A DNA stretch of 64,000 nucleotides from RGIG4079 sp045531405 (GTDB lineage: Bacteria; Bacteroidota; Bacteroidia; Bacteroidales; Muribaculaceae): contig JAZSDX010000076.1 of the NCBI GenBank assembly GCA_045531405.1, positions 30,490 through 94,489 of the forward strand. Reading direction: 5' to 3'. Numbering within the stretch: position 1 is the stretch's first letter; the number at the start of each line of letters is the position of its first letter. Under the pieces are notes generated by a model. That model worked only from the letters and a program-made list of their open reading frames with translations, had not been told where the DNA came from and made no database searches. Positions 24,694 to 33,109 of the stretch are shown here, one piece after another. The position numbers and the translations under genes were made by a program.

Positions 24694-24720
24694 AAAACAG
24701 CGATTAATAATCGCTGTTTT
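24694..24720. terminator. Bidirectional terminator between glnS and the hydrolase gene
   Basis: AAAACAGCGAT (24694-24704) pairs with ATCGCTGTTTT (24710-24720), an 11-bp stem with a 5-nt loop and A/T flanks on both sides. It can serve both convergent genes. Confidence 0.88.
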
Positions 24721-24734
24721 TATTTACTAATATT

Positions 24735-25373
24735 TCACAAAAAAGGATTCTTTTCTTTCTCATCTCCAATTGTAGTTTCCGATCCATGTCCTGGATAAAC
24801 CACTGTTTCATTTGGCAAAGAAAGTAATTTATCATTTATTGCTTCAATTAATTGCACATAATCCCCACCTGGCAAATCTGTTCGTCCAATACTTGAATTA
24901 AATAAAACATCTCCCGAAATTATAAATGAAGATTCTGATGCATACAACACTATGCTCCCTGGTGAATGCCCTGGGACATGCAATACTTTAATTGTTTCGC
25001 ATCCTAATCTTAAGTCATCCCCATCTTTTAAATTTTTGCCTATTTTTAGATCTTCAATCGAAATGGGCAAACCAAACATTTTAGCTTGTTCCATCAACCG
25101 TTCTGCTAAAAATTGATCCGCAATATTACATTCAAGCATCAGTTCATAGTTTTGCCTCATGTAACCAATACCAAATGAATGATCAATATGCATGTGCGTA
25201 TTAACAAGATGCGTCAATCTTAGTTTATTATTATTAATAAAGTCATCAATGATTTTACATTCTTTATCATCAATCATTCCAGGATCAACAATTATCGCGT
25301 CTTTACTTATATCGTCCCATAAAATATAAGTATTCACACCAAACATATTAAACGTAAATCGACAAACCTTCAT
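24735..25373 (-). CDS. Metallo-beta-lactamase-fold hydrolase (type II glyoxalase-like)
   Basis: A 212-residue cytosolic zinc hydrolase. The metal motif THMHIDH is at about residues 59-65, with further ligands in VPGHSPGS, SGDVLFNSSIGRTD and YPGHGSETT. Lacking the glyoxalase II substrate domain, it belongs to the short YcbL-like group acting on thioesters such as S-lactoylglutathione or other acyl-thiols; the substrate is not evident. It follows rsmG by 11 bp and is probably co-transcribed. Confidence 0.88.
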   Translation of the reverse strand: MKVCRFTFNMFGVNTYILWDDISKDAIIVDPGMIDDKECKIIDDFINNNKLRLTHLVNTHMHIDHSFGIGYMRQNYELMLECNIADQFLAERLMEQAKMFGLPISIEDLKIGKNLKDGDDLRLGCETIKVLHVPGHSPGSIVLYASESSFIISGDVLFNSSIGRTDLPGGDYVQLIEAINDKLLSLPNETVVYPGHGSETTIGDEKEKNPFL

Positions 25374-25384
25374 CTCGCAATCAT

Positions 25385-26008
25385 TTACATCGGTACATAA
25401 ATAATTTTTTTAGTCTCAAAAAATGATTCATTAAAGAATTCTGTAATAGGGTAATCAATTATAGGATAATTAACCGCACTTAATTCGTCGTGTAAATCAC
25501 CACCTTTTAAGCAAATCAAACCATTCTGGTATTTGTTTTTACTTCTTGTTTCTACATTTTTACGAATTAATGGAAGCAACTCATCCAACCTCATTACCGC
25601 TCGGCTAACAACAAAGTCATATTTCATCCGACACTCTCCAATATCCCCATGTTGAAATGTAACATTTGTTAAGTTTAATTCCTCGGCAATAGATCTTGCT
25701 ACATTTATCTTTTTCCCTATTCGATCAATAAGATGAAACTTACACTTGGGGAACATTGTGGCAAGAGGAATTCCCGGGAAACCTCCTCCGGTACCCATAT
25801 CTAAAAAAGTAGTTCCGTCAATCGGCTCCATAAATTTTGCGATTGACAATGAATGCAATATATGATTCATATATAGATTTTCGATATCCTTGCGCGAAAT
25901 TACATTAATTTTAGCATTCCACTCTGGATATAACTTCCCCATTAGTTCAAATTGTTTTATTTGAATATTCGAAATATTCGGGAAATATTTCAACACTGAA
26001 TTATTCAT
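25385..26008 (-). CDS. rsmG: 16S rRNA (guanine527-N7)-methyltransferase
   Basis: A 207-residue SAM-dependent methyltransferase (GidB) that modifies G527 of 16S rRNA. The SAM-binding motif is DMGTGGGFPGIPLA, preceded by LYMNHILHSLSIA and followed by HLIDRIGKKINVA and VVSRAVMRLDELL, all characteristic. Length is normal. In many bacteria loss of this enzyme gives low-level streptomycin resistance. It leads a two-gene unit with the hydrolase gene. Confidence 0.96.
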   Translation of the reverse strand: MNNSVLKYFPNISNIQIKQFELMGKLYPEWNAKINVISRKDIENLYMNHILHSLSIAKFMEPIDGTTFLDMGTGGGFPGIPLATMFPKCKFHLIDRIGKKINVARSIAEELNLTNVTFQHGDIGECRMKYDFVVSRAVMRLDELLPLIRKNVETRSKNKYQNGLICLKGGDLHDELSAVNYPIIDYPITEFFNESFFETKKIIYVPM

Positions 26009-26150
26009 ATTTTCGCTCCATTTAATTGTGAATCAACATCTATATTTATATTTATTTATTAATTTATCAACATTTACTATTTTTATTTCCTTATTCTTAA
26101 TGCATATTCACTAAAATACTGTTATTTTGCACTACAAAAATAATACTTAT

Positions 26151-26987
26151 ATGTTGAAAATTGGAAAATTTAACATCCTTAAAGTCTCAAAAATTGTTGA
26201 TTTTGGACTATATCTTGATGGAGGCAATAATATTGAGATTCTTTTACCATCAAAATATATCTCAGAAAATCCACAAATTGGTCAAGAACTAAATGTTTTT
26301 ATTTATACTGACTCCGAAGACCGATTAATCGCAACCACAGAAAATCCGTTAACACAAGTCGGAAAATTTGCATTTCTAAATGTTAAATCAGTAAATAAAT
26401 TTGGAGCATTTTTAGACTGGGGACTAATTAAAGACCTTTTGGTTCCATTTAGCGAACAACGCACTCGCATGAAACAAGGAGGACGTTATCTTGTTTATAC
26501 ATATTTAGATGATGCGACAAAACGAATTGTAGCTTCATCTAAACTTGATAAATTTCTTAGCAATACAATTCCATTATACACAAAAGGGGCTAAAGTACAA
26601 TGTCTTATATATGACGAAAATGATATCGGATACAAAGTCATAGTCGAAAATCTTCATAAAGGCATTATATATAAAAATCAAGTATTTCAAAATATAGGAC
26701 TCGGAGATCAAATATATGGATACATAAAACAAATTCGAGATGACAACAAAATAGATATCTCCATAAATGATGTTGCAGTAAATCGCATTGATGAATTAGC
26801 AAAACGATTTCTTAACTTTATATCTATAAATGGAGGAACTACCTCATTAGGGGATAAATCTTCTCCCGAAGAAATTAAAGCTATAATGTCTTGTAGCAAA
26901 AAGGATTTGAAAAAAGCGATTGGCTTATTATATAAACAACATCTTATTGACATCAATGAGGGAAAAATAATCATAATACAAAAATAA
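26151..26987 (+). CDS. CvfB-family S1 RNA-binding protein
   Basis: A 278-residue protein starting at ATG 26151; a TTG eight codons earlier is not needed. It holds three S1-type OB folds (beginning GKFNILKVSKIVDFGLYLD, then VGKFAFLNVKSVNKFGAFLDWG, then a third near 150-215) and a C-terminal winged-helix-like segment (SSPEEIKAIMSCSKKDLKKA). This matches CvfB/YitL, an RNA-binding protein linked to virulence-gene control in Firmicutes. Its role in Bacteroidetes is unknown. It is a single gene diverging from rsmG. Confidence 0.88.
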   Translation: MLKIGKFNILKVSKIVDFGLYLDGGNNIEILLPSKYISENPQIGQELNVFIYTDSEDRLIATTENPLTQVGKFAFLNVKSVNKFGAFLDWGLIKDLLVPFSEQRTRMKQGGRYLVYTYLDDATKRIVASSKLDKFLSNTIPLYTKGAKVQCLIYDENDIGYKVIVENLHKGIIYKNQVFQNIGLGDQIYGYIKQIRDDNKIDISINDVAVNRIDELAKRFLNFISINGGTTSLGDKSSPEEIKAIMSCSKKDLKKAIGLLYKQHLIDINEGKIIIIQK

Positions 26988-27153
26988 ATTACTCAACTCC
27001 TAAAAATGAATTCTTCAAACAAATTGCTATTTTTGCACTTGTTAGCTGAATCTACGGGATGTTGAATCACATAAAATATTTTCTTTTGCATTTATAACGT
27101 AAATTTGAAATATTTTTAGCATCTTTGTAAATTAAAATATAACTTATTTATTT

Positions 27154-28176
27154 ATGGAGTTTACAGCCAATCAAATCGCATCACTTGTCAACGGCATAGT
27201 TATTGGCGATGGCAATGTCAAGGTTAAAACATTTGCAAAAATTGAAGAGGGTCAACCTGGAGCTATATCTTTTTTAGCTAATCCTAAATATACTCAATAT
27301 CTATACGAAACAAAAGCATCTATTGTATTAGTTAAATCAGATTTTACACCAGAAAAAGAAATAACTACAACATTAATTAAGGTTGAAGACCCATATGCTA
27401 CATTGGCGATGTTACTTGATATGGTTTCTAAATTAATGAATCCACAACCATCAGGCATTGAACAACCTTGTTTTATATCTCCCAGCATTATTATTCCGGA
27501 AGATATATATATTGGAGCTTTTGCATATATTGGCAATGGTGTTAATTTAGGGAAAGGAGTTAAAATATATCCTCAAGCCTATATTGGCAATAATGTAACG
27601 ATAGGTGAGGGATCTATTATTTACTCTGGAGCAAAAATATACCCTGGTTGCCAAATCGGTAATAATTGTGTCATTCATGCCGGAGCAGTTATAGGAGCAG
27701 ATGGCTTTGGCTTTGCCCCTACCGCAAATGGATATAACAAAATTCCTCAAATTGGCAATGTTATAATCGAAGATAACGTAGAAATTGGAGCTAACACCAC
27801 TATCGATAGAGCAACAATGGGAAGCACTCGCATAATGGAGGGTGTAAAACTTGACAATCTCATTCAAATCGCACACAATGTTGAAATTGGGGAACATACT
27901 GTAATGGCCGCACAAGCAGGTGTTGCCGGTTCCGCAAAAGTAGGGAATTGGTGTATGATTGGTGGTCAAGTAGGAATAGCTGGTCACATAACAATAAGCG
28001 ACAAAGTAAATATTGGAGCTCAATCTGGCATTCATTCAAACGTAAAATCAGGAAGCCGCCTAATGGGCTATCCTGCAACTGACGCAAAAGATTTCATGCG
28101 CCAATCTGTATATATAAAGAATTTGAGTAGCTTAAATGCTCGAGTAACAGAAATTGAGAATAAATTAAAAGATTAA
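27154..28176 (+). CDS. lpxD: UDP-3-O-(3-hydroxyacyl)glucosamine N-acyltransferase
   Basis: A 340-residue left-handed beta-helix acyltransferase, third committed step of lipid A synthesis. The N-terminal uridine-binding domain (about 1-100) includes ISFLANPKYTQYLY. Hexapeptide repeats follow (IGNNVTIGEGSIIYSG, GADGFGFAP), with the catalytic histidine in IQIAHNVEIGEH and a C-terminal helix (about 310-340). It begins the lpxD-lpxC/fabZ-lpxA operon; the next gene starts 3 bp later. A near-consensus promoter element (CATCTTTG, 27120-27127) lies just upstream. Confidence 0.96.
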   Translation: MEFTANQIASLVNGIVIGDGNVKVKTFAKIEEGQPGAISFLANPKYTQYLYETKASIVLVKSDFTPEKEITTTLIKVEDPYATLAMLLDMVSKLMNPQPSGIEQPCFISPSIIIPEDIYIGAFAYIGNGVNLGKGVKIYPQAYIGNNVTIGEGSIIYSGAKIYPGCQIGNNCVIHAGAVIGADGFGFAPTANGYNKIPQIGNVIIEDNVEIGANTTIDRATMGSTRIMEGVKLDNLIQIAHNVEIGEHTVMAAQAGVAGSAKVGNWCMIGGQVGIAGHITISDKVNIGAQSGIHSNVKSGSRLMGYPATDAKDFMRQSVYIKNLSSLNARVTEIENKLKD

Positions 28177-28179
28177 CAT

Positions 28180-29562
28180 ATGAAACAATTAACATTAAAT
28201 AGTTCATTTAGCGTAAAAGGAAAAGGGCTTCACACCGGTTTAGATATTGAAGCGACTTTTTATCCTGCTCCAGAAAATTATGGGTATAAATTCCAACGAA
28301 TTGATTTAGATGGAGAACCTATTATTGACGCATTAGCTGAATATGTAACAGCAACTACACGAGGCACTGTAATTAGTCGTGGAGATGTTTCAGTCAGTAC
28401 AATTGAACATGCAATGGCTGCATTATATGCCGCTGGAATTGATAATTGTTTAATCAAATTAAATGCCCCTGAAATGCCGATTCTCGATGGTAGTGCATCT
28501 GAATATTGCGCAAAAATCAACGAAGTAGGTATAATTGAGCAAAAAGCAGAAAAAGACTATTACATAGTAAAACAAAAAATTGAAGTTAGAGATGATACAA
28601 CAGGTGCTTCAATTGTAGTTCTTCCCGATGAAGACTTTAGTATTGATACTATGGTTGCATTTGATTCTCCTGTATTAACAAATCAATTTGCATCACTTGA
28701 TCGCTTATCTGATTTCGCATCTGAGATTAGTTCAAGTCGAACCTTTGTTTTTGTCAGAGAGATTGAACCTCTAGTAAAAGGAAATCTAATTAAGGGTGGA
28801 GATCTCGATAATGCTATTGTTATCTACGATTCCGAGCTTCCTCAGAGTGAACTTGATAGGATTGCAGATCTCATGAATGTTCCTCGCAAAAACGTTTCTG
28901 AATTTGGTTATATTAATAATAAGCCGCTTACATCTGAAAATGAACCAGCCCGTCACAAATTAATGGATGTACTTGGTGATATTTCATTAATTGGTCGCCC
29001 ATTAAAAGGTAAAATTTTAGCAACACGTCCTGGACACTCTATTAATACCACATTTGCAAAAAAAATACGACAAGAGATTAAACGCCAAGATATACAAGCT
29101 CCGGTTTATAATCCTTCTATTGCACCAATACTAGACAACAATCAGATTAGAGCATTACTTCCTCATCGTTATCCATTCCTTCTTGTTGACAAAATTATTG
29201 AAAAAGGGGATAATCATATTGTTGGAGTGAAAAATGTAACAACAAACGAACCATTCTTCCAAGGGCATTTCCCTCAAGAACCAGTTATGCCTGGAGTTTT
29301 ATTAGTAGAAGCAATGGCTCAAACCGGTGGGCTTCTTGTGTTAGGAACAGTCGATGAACCAGAAAGATATTCTACTTATTTCATGAAAATTGATAATGTA
29401 AAGTTTCGTCAAAAAGTAGTCCCTGGAGATACTTTAATTTTTCATGTATCTTTTATGACTGAACTTCGTCGTGGATGTGCAGTTATGAAAGGCTACGCAT
29501 TTGTCGGAGAAAAAATCGTTACTGAATGTGAGTTTATGGCACAAATAATAAAAAACAAATAA
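28180..29562 (+). CDS. lpxC: Bifunctional LpxC deacetylase / FabZ dehydratase fusion
   Basis: A 460-residue fusion. Residues 1-300 are LpxC, the zinc deacetylase of UDP-3-O-acyl-GlcNAc, with zinc ligands in TIEHAMAAL and ARHKLMDVLGD. From about 310 the chain is a FabZ hotdog fold, 3-hydroxyacyl-ACP dehydratase, with LLPHRYPFLLVDKI and the catalytic stretch GHFPQEPVMPGVLLVEAMAQ. The fusion is a known Bacteroidetes trait linking lipid A to fatty acid synthesis. It sits between lpxD and lpxA with 3- and 10-bp gaps. Confidence 0.97.
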   Translation: MKQLTLNSSFSVKGKGLHTGLDIEATFYPAPENYGYKFQRIDLDGEPIIDALAEYVTATTRGTVISRGDVSVSTIEHAMAALYAAGIDNCLIKLNAPEMPILDGSASEYCAKINEVGIIEQKAEKDYYIVKQKIEVRDDTTGASIVVLPDEDFSIDTMVAFDSPVLTNQFASLDRLSDFASEISSSRTFVFVREIEPLVKGNLIKGGDLDNAIVIYDSELPQSELDRIADLMNVPRKNVSEFGYINNKPLTSENEPARHKLMDVLGDISLIGRPLKGKILATRPGHSINTTFAKKIRQEIKRQDIQAPVYNPSIAPILDNNQIRALLPHRYPFLLVDKIIEKGDNHIVGVKNVTTNEPFFQGHFPQEPVMPGVLLVEAMAQTGGLLVLGTVDEPERYSTYFMKIDNVKFRQKVVPGDTLIFHVSFMTELRRGCAVMKGYAFVGEKIVTECEFMAQIIKNK

Positions 29563-29572
29563 CAAAACTATT

Positions 29573-30349
29573 ATGAAACAACCATTAGCATATATACATC
29601 CGGGAGCAAAGATTGCACCAAGTGTTGTAATTGACCCTTTTGTTACAATTGAAAACAATGTAGAAATTGGAGAGGGGACAAGCATTGGAAGTAATGTTAC
29701 AATTATGGAAGGCGCTCGTATTGGAAAAAATTGCACAATATTCCCTGGAGCTGTAATTTCTGGCATACCTCAAGATCTAAAGTTCCAAGGTGAAGAGACT
29801 CTTGCAATTATTGGAGATAATACGACAATTCGCGAGTGCGTAACTATCAATAGAGGTACAGTTGCAAAAGGCAAAACAGTTGTAGGCAACAACTGTTTGA
29901 TTATGGCTTATTCGCATGTTGCCCACGATAGCATCGTCGGCAATAATGTTATAATCTCTAACGCAACACAAATTGCAGGAGAAGTCATTATTGACGATTT
30001 TGCCGTAATTGGTGGAGGTTCATTAATCCACCAATTTAGCCATATCGGACCTCATGTTATGATTCAAGGTGGCGCCTTAGTTAACAAGGATATCCCCCCA
30101 TTCGTAAAAGCTGCACGCGAACCAATTTCATACACTGGTGTTAACTCAATTGGGCTTCGCCGTCGCAATTTCACAAATGAACAAATTCGTGAAATCCAAG
30201 AGATATATAGATATTTATATCTATCTCAGTTAAATGTTAGTGATGCAATCGAGCGCATTGAGACTGAACTTCCTGCTACTAAAGAACGAGACGAAATCAT
30301 TCTTTTTGTTCGCAATTCAAAACGTGGTATCATAAGAGGGTATGTATAA
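29573..30349 (+). CDS. lpxA: UDP-N-acetylglucosamine acyltransferase
   Basis: A 258-residue trimeric beta-helix acyltransferase, the first step of lipid A synthesis. Hexapeptide repeats run through most of the length (IEIGEGTSIGSNV-like units), with the catalytic histidine region MAYSHVAHDSIVGN, the KFQGEETLAIIGDNTTIRECVTI segment, and the C-terminal helical tail (NEQIREIQEIYRYLY). Last gene of the operon, followed by a strong terminator. Confidence 0.97.
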   Translation: MKQPLAYIHPGAKIAPSVVIDPFVTIENNVEIGEGTSIGSNVTIMEGARIGKNCTIFPGAVISGIPQDLKFQGEETLAIIGDNTTIRECVTINRGTVAKGKTVVGNNCLIMAYSHVAHDSIVGNNVIISNATQIAGEVIIDDFAVIGGGSLIHQFSHIGPHVMIQGGALVNKDIPPFVKAAREPISYTGVNSIGLRRRNFTNEQIREIQEIYRYLYLSQLNVSDAIERIETELPATKERDEIILFVRNSKRGIIRGYV

Positions 30350-30369
30350 TATCATTATCATATAATAAA

Positions 30370-30397
30370 AAAACCGTGATGTTTCACGGTTTTTTTA
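30370..30397. terminator. Terminator after lpxA, also facing the DUF3127 gene
   Basis: AAAACCGTGA (30370-30379) and TCACGGTTTT (30384-30393) form a perfect 10-bp stem with a 4-nt loop and T-run; the A-run on the other side lets it work for the convergent gene. Confidence 0.9.
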
Positions 30398-30407
30398 TTT
30401 CTAATTT

Positions 30408-30785
30408 TTAGAATGGGAGATCATCATTTTCATCTCCTCCAATAGCCACAGAAGAAACATCTCCAACAACTGGAGGAGGTGTCGGTATTGTTTCTGCGCC
30501 ATATCCAACAGAAGTCACATCAGCCTTTTCAGCTTTCCAACCTCTAATACTTGTGAACCACCGACCATTATATTCGCGACTTTCAATATCAAAACTAAGT
30601 TTAATGGTATCACCTACTGACAAGGGATATTGATCCGCACGCTCTCCAAAAAAATCAAAATGCACTTTTTTAGGATATTGCTCTTGTGTTTCTAACACAT
30701 ATTCTCTTTTTTTCCATGCATTTCCAGCCTTAGAAGTTCCAGTCATTTCTGGTAATGCTAAAATAATTTTTCCTGTTATTTCCAT
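30408..30785 (-). CDS. DUF3127 family protein with SSB-like acidic tip
   Basis: A 125-residue protein recognised as DUF3127, a Bacteroidetes family with a likely OB fold (MEITGKIILALPE...KAGNAWKKREYVLETQEQYPKKV). The last residues, GGDENDDLPF, closely resemble the acidic C-terminal tip of single-stranded DNA-binding proteins (DDDIPF), which recruits repair and replication partners. A spacer rich in Thr/Pro/Val precedes the tip, as in SSB. This suggests nucleic-acid binding but is inference. It is a single gene. Confidence 0.85.
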   Translation of the reverse strand: MEITGKIILALPEMTGTSKAGNAWKKREYVLETQEQYPKKVHFDFFGERADQYPLSVGDTIKLSFDIESREYNGRWFTSIRGWKAEKADVTSVGYGAETIPTPPPVVGDVSSVAIGGDENDDLPF

Positions 30786-30840
30786 TATATTATTGATTAA
30801 TTTCTACAAAATTAAAAAATGATTTTTATCTTGACAATTT

Positions 30841-32538
30841 TTAGCGAATAAACTTATCTACACTAATTGAGCCATCTTCATATATTTTTTTCACAATATA
30901 AACTCCATTAGGCAAAGATTCGCATAATATCGTTGCTTCTTGACCATATATTGACTGATAAATCACACAAACTCCTGTAGTTGAATATACTTCAACTCTA
31001 TTAATCGATTTATATCCTGAAATATAAATTATATCATTCGCATAATAAAATTTTGAGTCTATTTTATTGTTTTCTTCTAAACCTGCATTTTCTGAGATTA
31101 CAGGTTCACTCTCGTAATAATTTTTATCAAATGTTGTTACTGCAAATCTTAGACCGGCATCATCTGAGTCATATATAAATTCTGTGTCAGTAACAATATG
31201 CGCCACTACTTGTTGTGGGTCTTCTAAATCCACCGAACTTCCATCGCTCAAATATATTGAATAATATTTAATTGGAGTATCAACTACATCCAGTATTGGC
31301 TCTTCCCACTTAATAAAATATTGTCCGTTTACATATTCTTGTGTCACATTTAATGGTGCATTTGGCTTGGTTATGCCATTATAGTCCATCGGAGCAATAT
31401 GTGCAGGATATTTGAAATAGTTATTTTGTAATTCGTCGTATAAATCTGCAATTTTACTTTGAGATTCATCTATTACATGGTCGGTTCTGAAAAAACACAC
31501 ACCAGATGTACCTTCTTGTTTTCTAATTTTTTCTATTTGATCTGTTACCACTGAAACGTCCCAATCATTTGAGCCATCAACCATTTTATATGGAGCAAGA
31601 CCAATTACCAATTGACGTCCGGCACAATTTGTTACCCATGTTGACATATTGGGAGAGAAACCATAATTTTCGTTCCAATACATCTGAGGTATAAGCAAGT
31701 CATGATTACCCGATTGCATCCATTGGCACGCATCTTGATACACACTTCCATATGCTGTCATATTGCTATATCCCATAACATTTTTATATGTTCCGATTGG
31801 AGCTGCGCCGACTTTAATATCTGGATTGATACTTTTTGCCATTTCATAAAATTCAGCGATAAATGTGTTAATGTTCTGACGTCGCCAATCATCTTTAGGT
31901 AGCCCTTCAGGATTATATGTTGCGTATGAATCAGCATCATCAAAATCAGAACCAGGATATCGTGTATAATCGAAGTTCACACCATCGTAATCATAGTTTG
32001 AAATTAATTCACGATATACGTCTAAAAGATATTCACGAGTTTCAGGCAATCCGGGGTCTAAATAATATGCACCATTATATTCTACACATAATTCAGGATT
32101 TGTTGTAATAGGGTGTTTAACTTTATTGTTTTTATATTTGTTTGCATCAGATGTTGTGCCAATGCGATAGGGAACAATCCATGCATGACATTCCATATTT
32201 CTTTTATGACACTCCTCGATAACAAATTCACTAACATCATAACTTAAACCTTTTGAGCCATCACCGGTAACATATCTATAAGCTGGTTGCATTGTAGATT
32301 CCCACAACACGTCACCTTTTACTTGCGCTTGAAATATGATAGTATTGAAATTTGCATCGGCTAATTTATCGAGAATCTCACAAAGATTTTCTTTTTGAGT
32401 AGCAACATCATATTCTCCTTTGGGCCAATCCGAACCACTATTCGTCGTTAACCACACAGCTCTTATTTCTTGTTTAGGTTGTGCATACATACACACCAAT
32501 GAAATAATATATACAACTATTAATAAAATGCGTTTCAT
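30841..32538 (-). CDS. Secreted GHL10-family (glycoside hydrolase-like) protein
   Basis: A 565-residue secreted protein. Signal peptide at 1-19 (ILLIVVYIISLVCMYAQ). The TIM-barrel GHL10 domain (PF02638 type, about 22-370) includes EIRAVWLTT, NTIIFQAQVKGD, WIVPYR and the acidic YDGVNFDYTRYPG. A fibronectin-like module follows (about 390-480), then a C-terminal domain (about 495-565; INRVEVYSTTGVCV...LPNGVYIVKK) like a type IX secretion sorting domain. Relatives act on glycans or peptidoglycan fragments; the substrate is unknown. It is a single gene. Confidence 0.85.
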   Translation of the reverse strand: MKRILLIVVYIISLVCMYAQPKQEIRAVWLTTNSGSDWPKGEYDVATQKENLCEILDKLADANFNTIIFQAQVKGDVLWESTMQPAYRYVTGDGSKGLSYDVSEFVIEECHKRNMECHAWIVPYRIGTTSDANKYKNNKVKHPITTNPELCVEYNGAYYLDPGLPETREYLLDVYRELISNYDYDGVNFDYTRYPGSDFDDADSYATYNPEGLPKDDWRRQNINTFIAEFYEMAKSINPDIKVGAAPIGTYKNVMGYSNMTAYGSVYQDACQWMQSGNHDLLIPQMYWNENYGFSPNMSTWVTNCAGRQLVIGLAPYKMVDGSNDWDVSVVTDQIEKIRKQEGTSGVCFFRTDHVIDESQSKIADLYDELQNNYFKYPAHIAPMDYNGITKPNAPLNVTQEYVNGQYFIKWEEPILDVVDTPIKYYSIYLSDGSSVDLEDPQQVVAHIVTDTEFIYDSDDAGLRFAVTTFDKNYYESEPVISENAGLEENNKIDSKFYYANDIIYISGYKSINRVEVYSTTGVCVIYQSIYGQEATILCESLPNGVYIVKKIYEDGSISVDKFIR

Positions 32539-32610
32539 ATCCTTTATTTTTATAATATGCGAAGTTAATGAATAATCCTAAACCCAACAAATTTTTCCAC
32601 ATGTTAATCA

Positions 32611-32640
32611 TTGTAAATTAACCAACTATTGCTATCTTTG
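32611..32640 (+). promoter_or_regulatory. Promoter of the DUF695-like gene
   Basis: TTG (32611-32613), a 19-bp spacer and TATCTTTG (32633-32640): one of the best matches in the window to the Bacteroides consensus, 28 bp before the ATG. Confidence 0.78.
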
Positions 32641-32668
32641 GCAATAATAATTAAAACATTAAAATAAC

Positions 32669-33109
32669 ATGAACAAAACAAGCGATTGGTGGACATCTCC
32701 AACCGAAAGTGAAAACGGACGACTTATAATGGTTACCGGTCGTCGTGATGTAGATAAATTTCGCAATAATCCTCGATTCAATATCAGAGTTGAAATCTCT
32801 TGGAAATATAACGGCGAAGCCTCAGGTATGCCCGATTTTACAACGTCATCACTGATGGAACAAGTCCAAGAGGCTCTCGAATCTGAATTTAAGAAAGACC
32901 CGGTTGCGATACTTACCGGTATATATACAGGGGATAATGAACGCAATTGGATATTCTATACATTAAGCACTCATATTTTTGGGTGTAAACTTAACGAAGC
33001 TCTTGCTAACTTTGAGCTTCTACCCATCTCAATTTATTGTGAAAATGACCCAGACTGGAATGAATATCAAGAGATGAAAGAACTTTCTGAAATTGATGCA
33101 GGAGATTAA
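32669..33109 (+). CDS. DUF695-like conserved protein
   Basis: A 146-residue soluble protein without signal or membrane segments. The opening DWWTSPTESENGRLIMVTGRRDVD, the core RVEISWKYN and the later NERNWIFYTLSTHIFGCKLNEAL fit DUF695, a family of unknown function. It ends in acidic residues. A near-perfect promoter precedes it, and its 3' end overlaps the convergent FAD-dependent gene by 4 bp. Family assignment is moderate; no function is proposed. Confidence 0.72.
   Translation: MNKTSDWWTSPTESENGRLIMVTGRRDVDKFRNNPRFNIRVEISWKYNGEASGMPDFTTSSLMEQVQEALESEFKKDPVAILTGIYTGDNERNWIFYTLSTHIFGCKLNEALANFELLPISIYCENDPDWNEYQEMKELSEIDAGD

Noticed and set aside
26127..26150. TTG start adding eight residues to the CvfB-like protein
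   Set aside because: ATG at 26151 begins the first S1 domain directly and is the more usual start.
27547..28035. A 162-residue open frame on the minus strand
   Set aside because: It mirrors the hexapeptide-repeat region of lpxD; its Tyr/Cys-rich composition is the antisense of those repeats.
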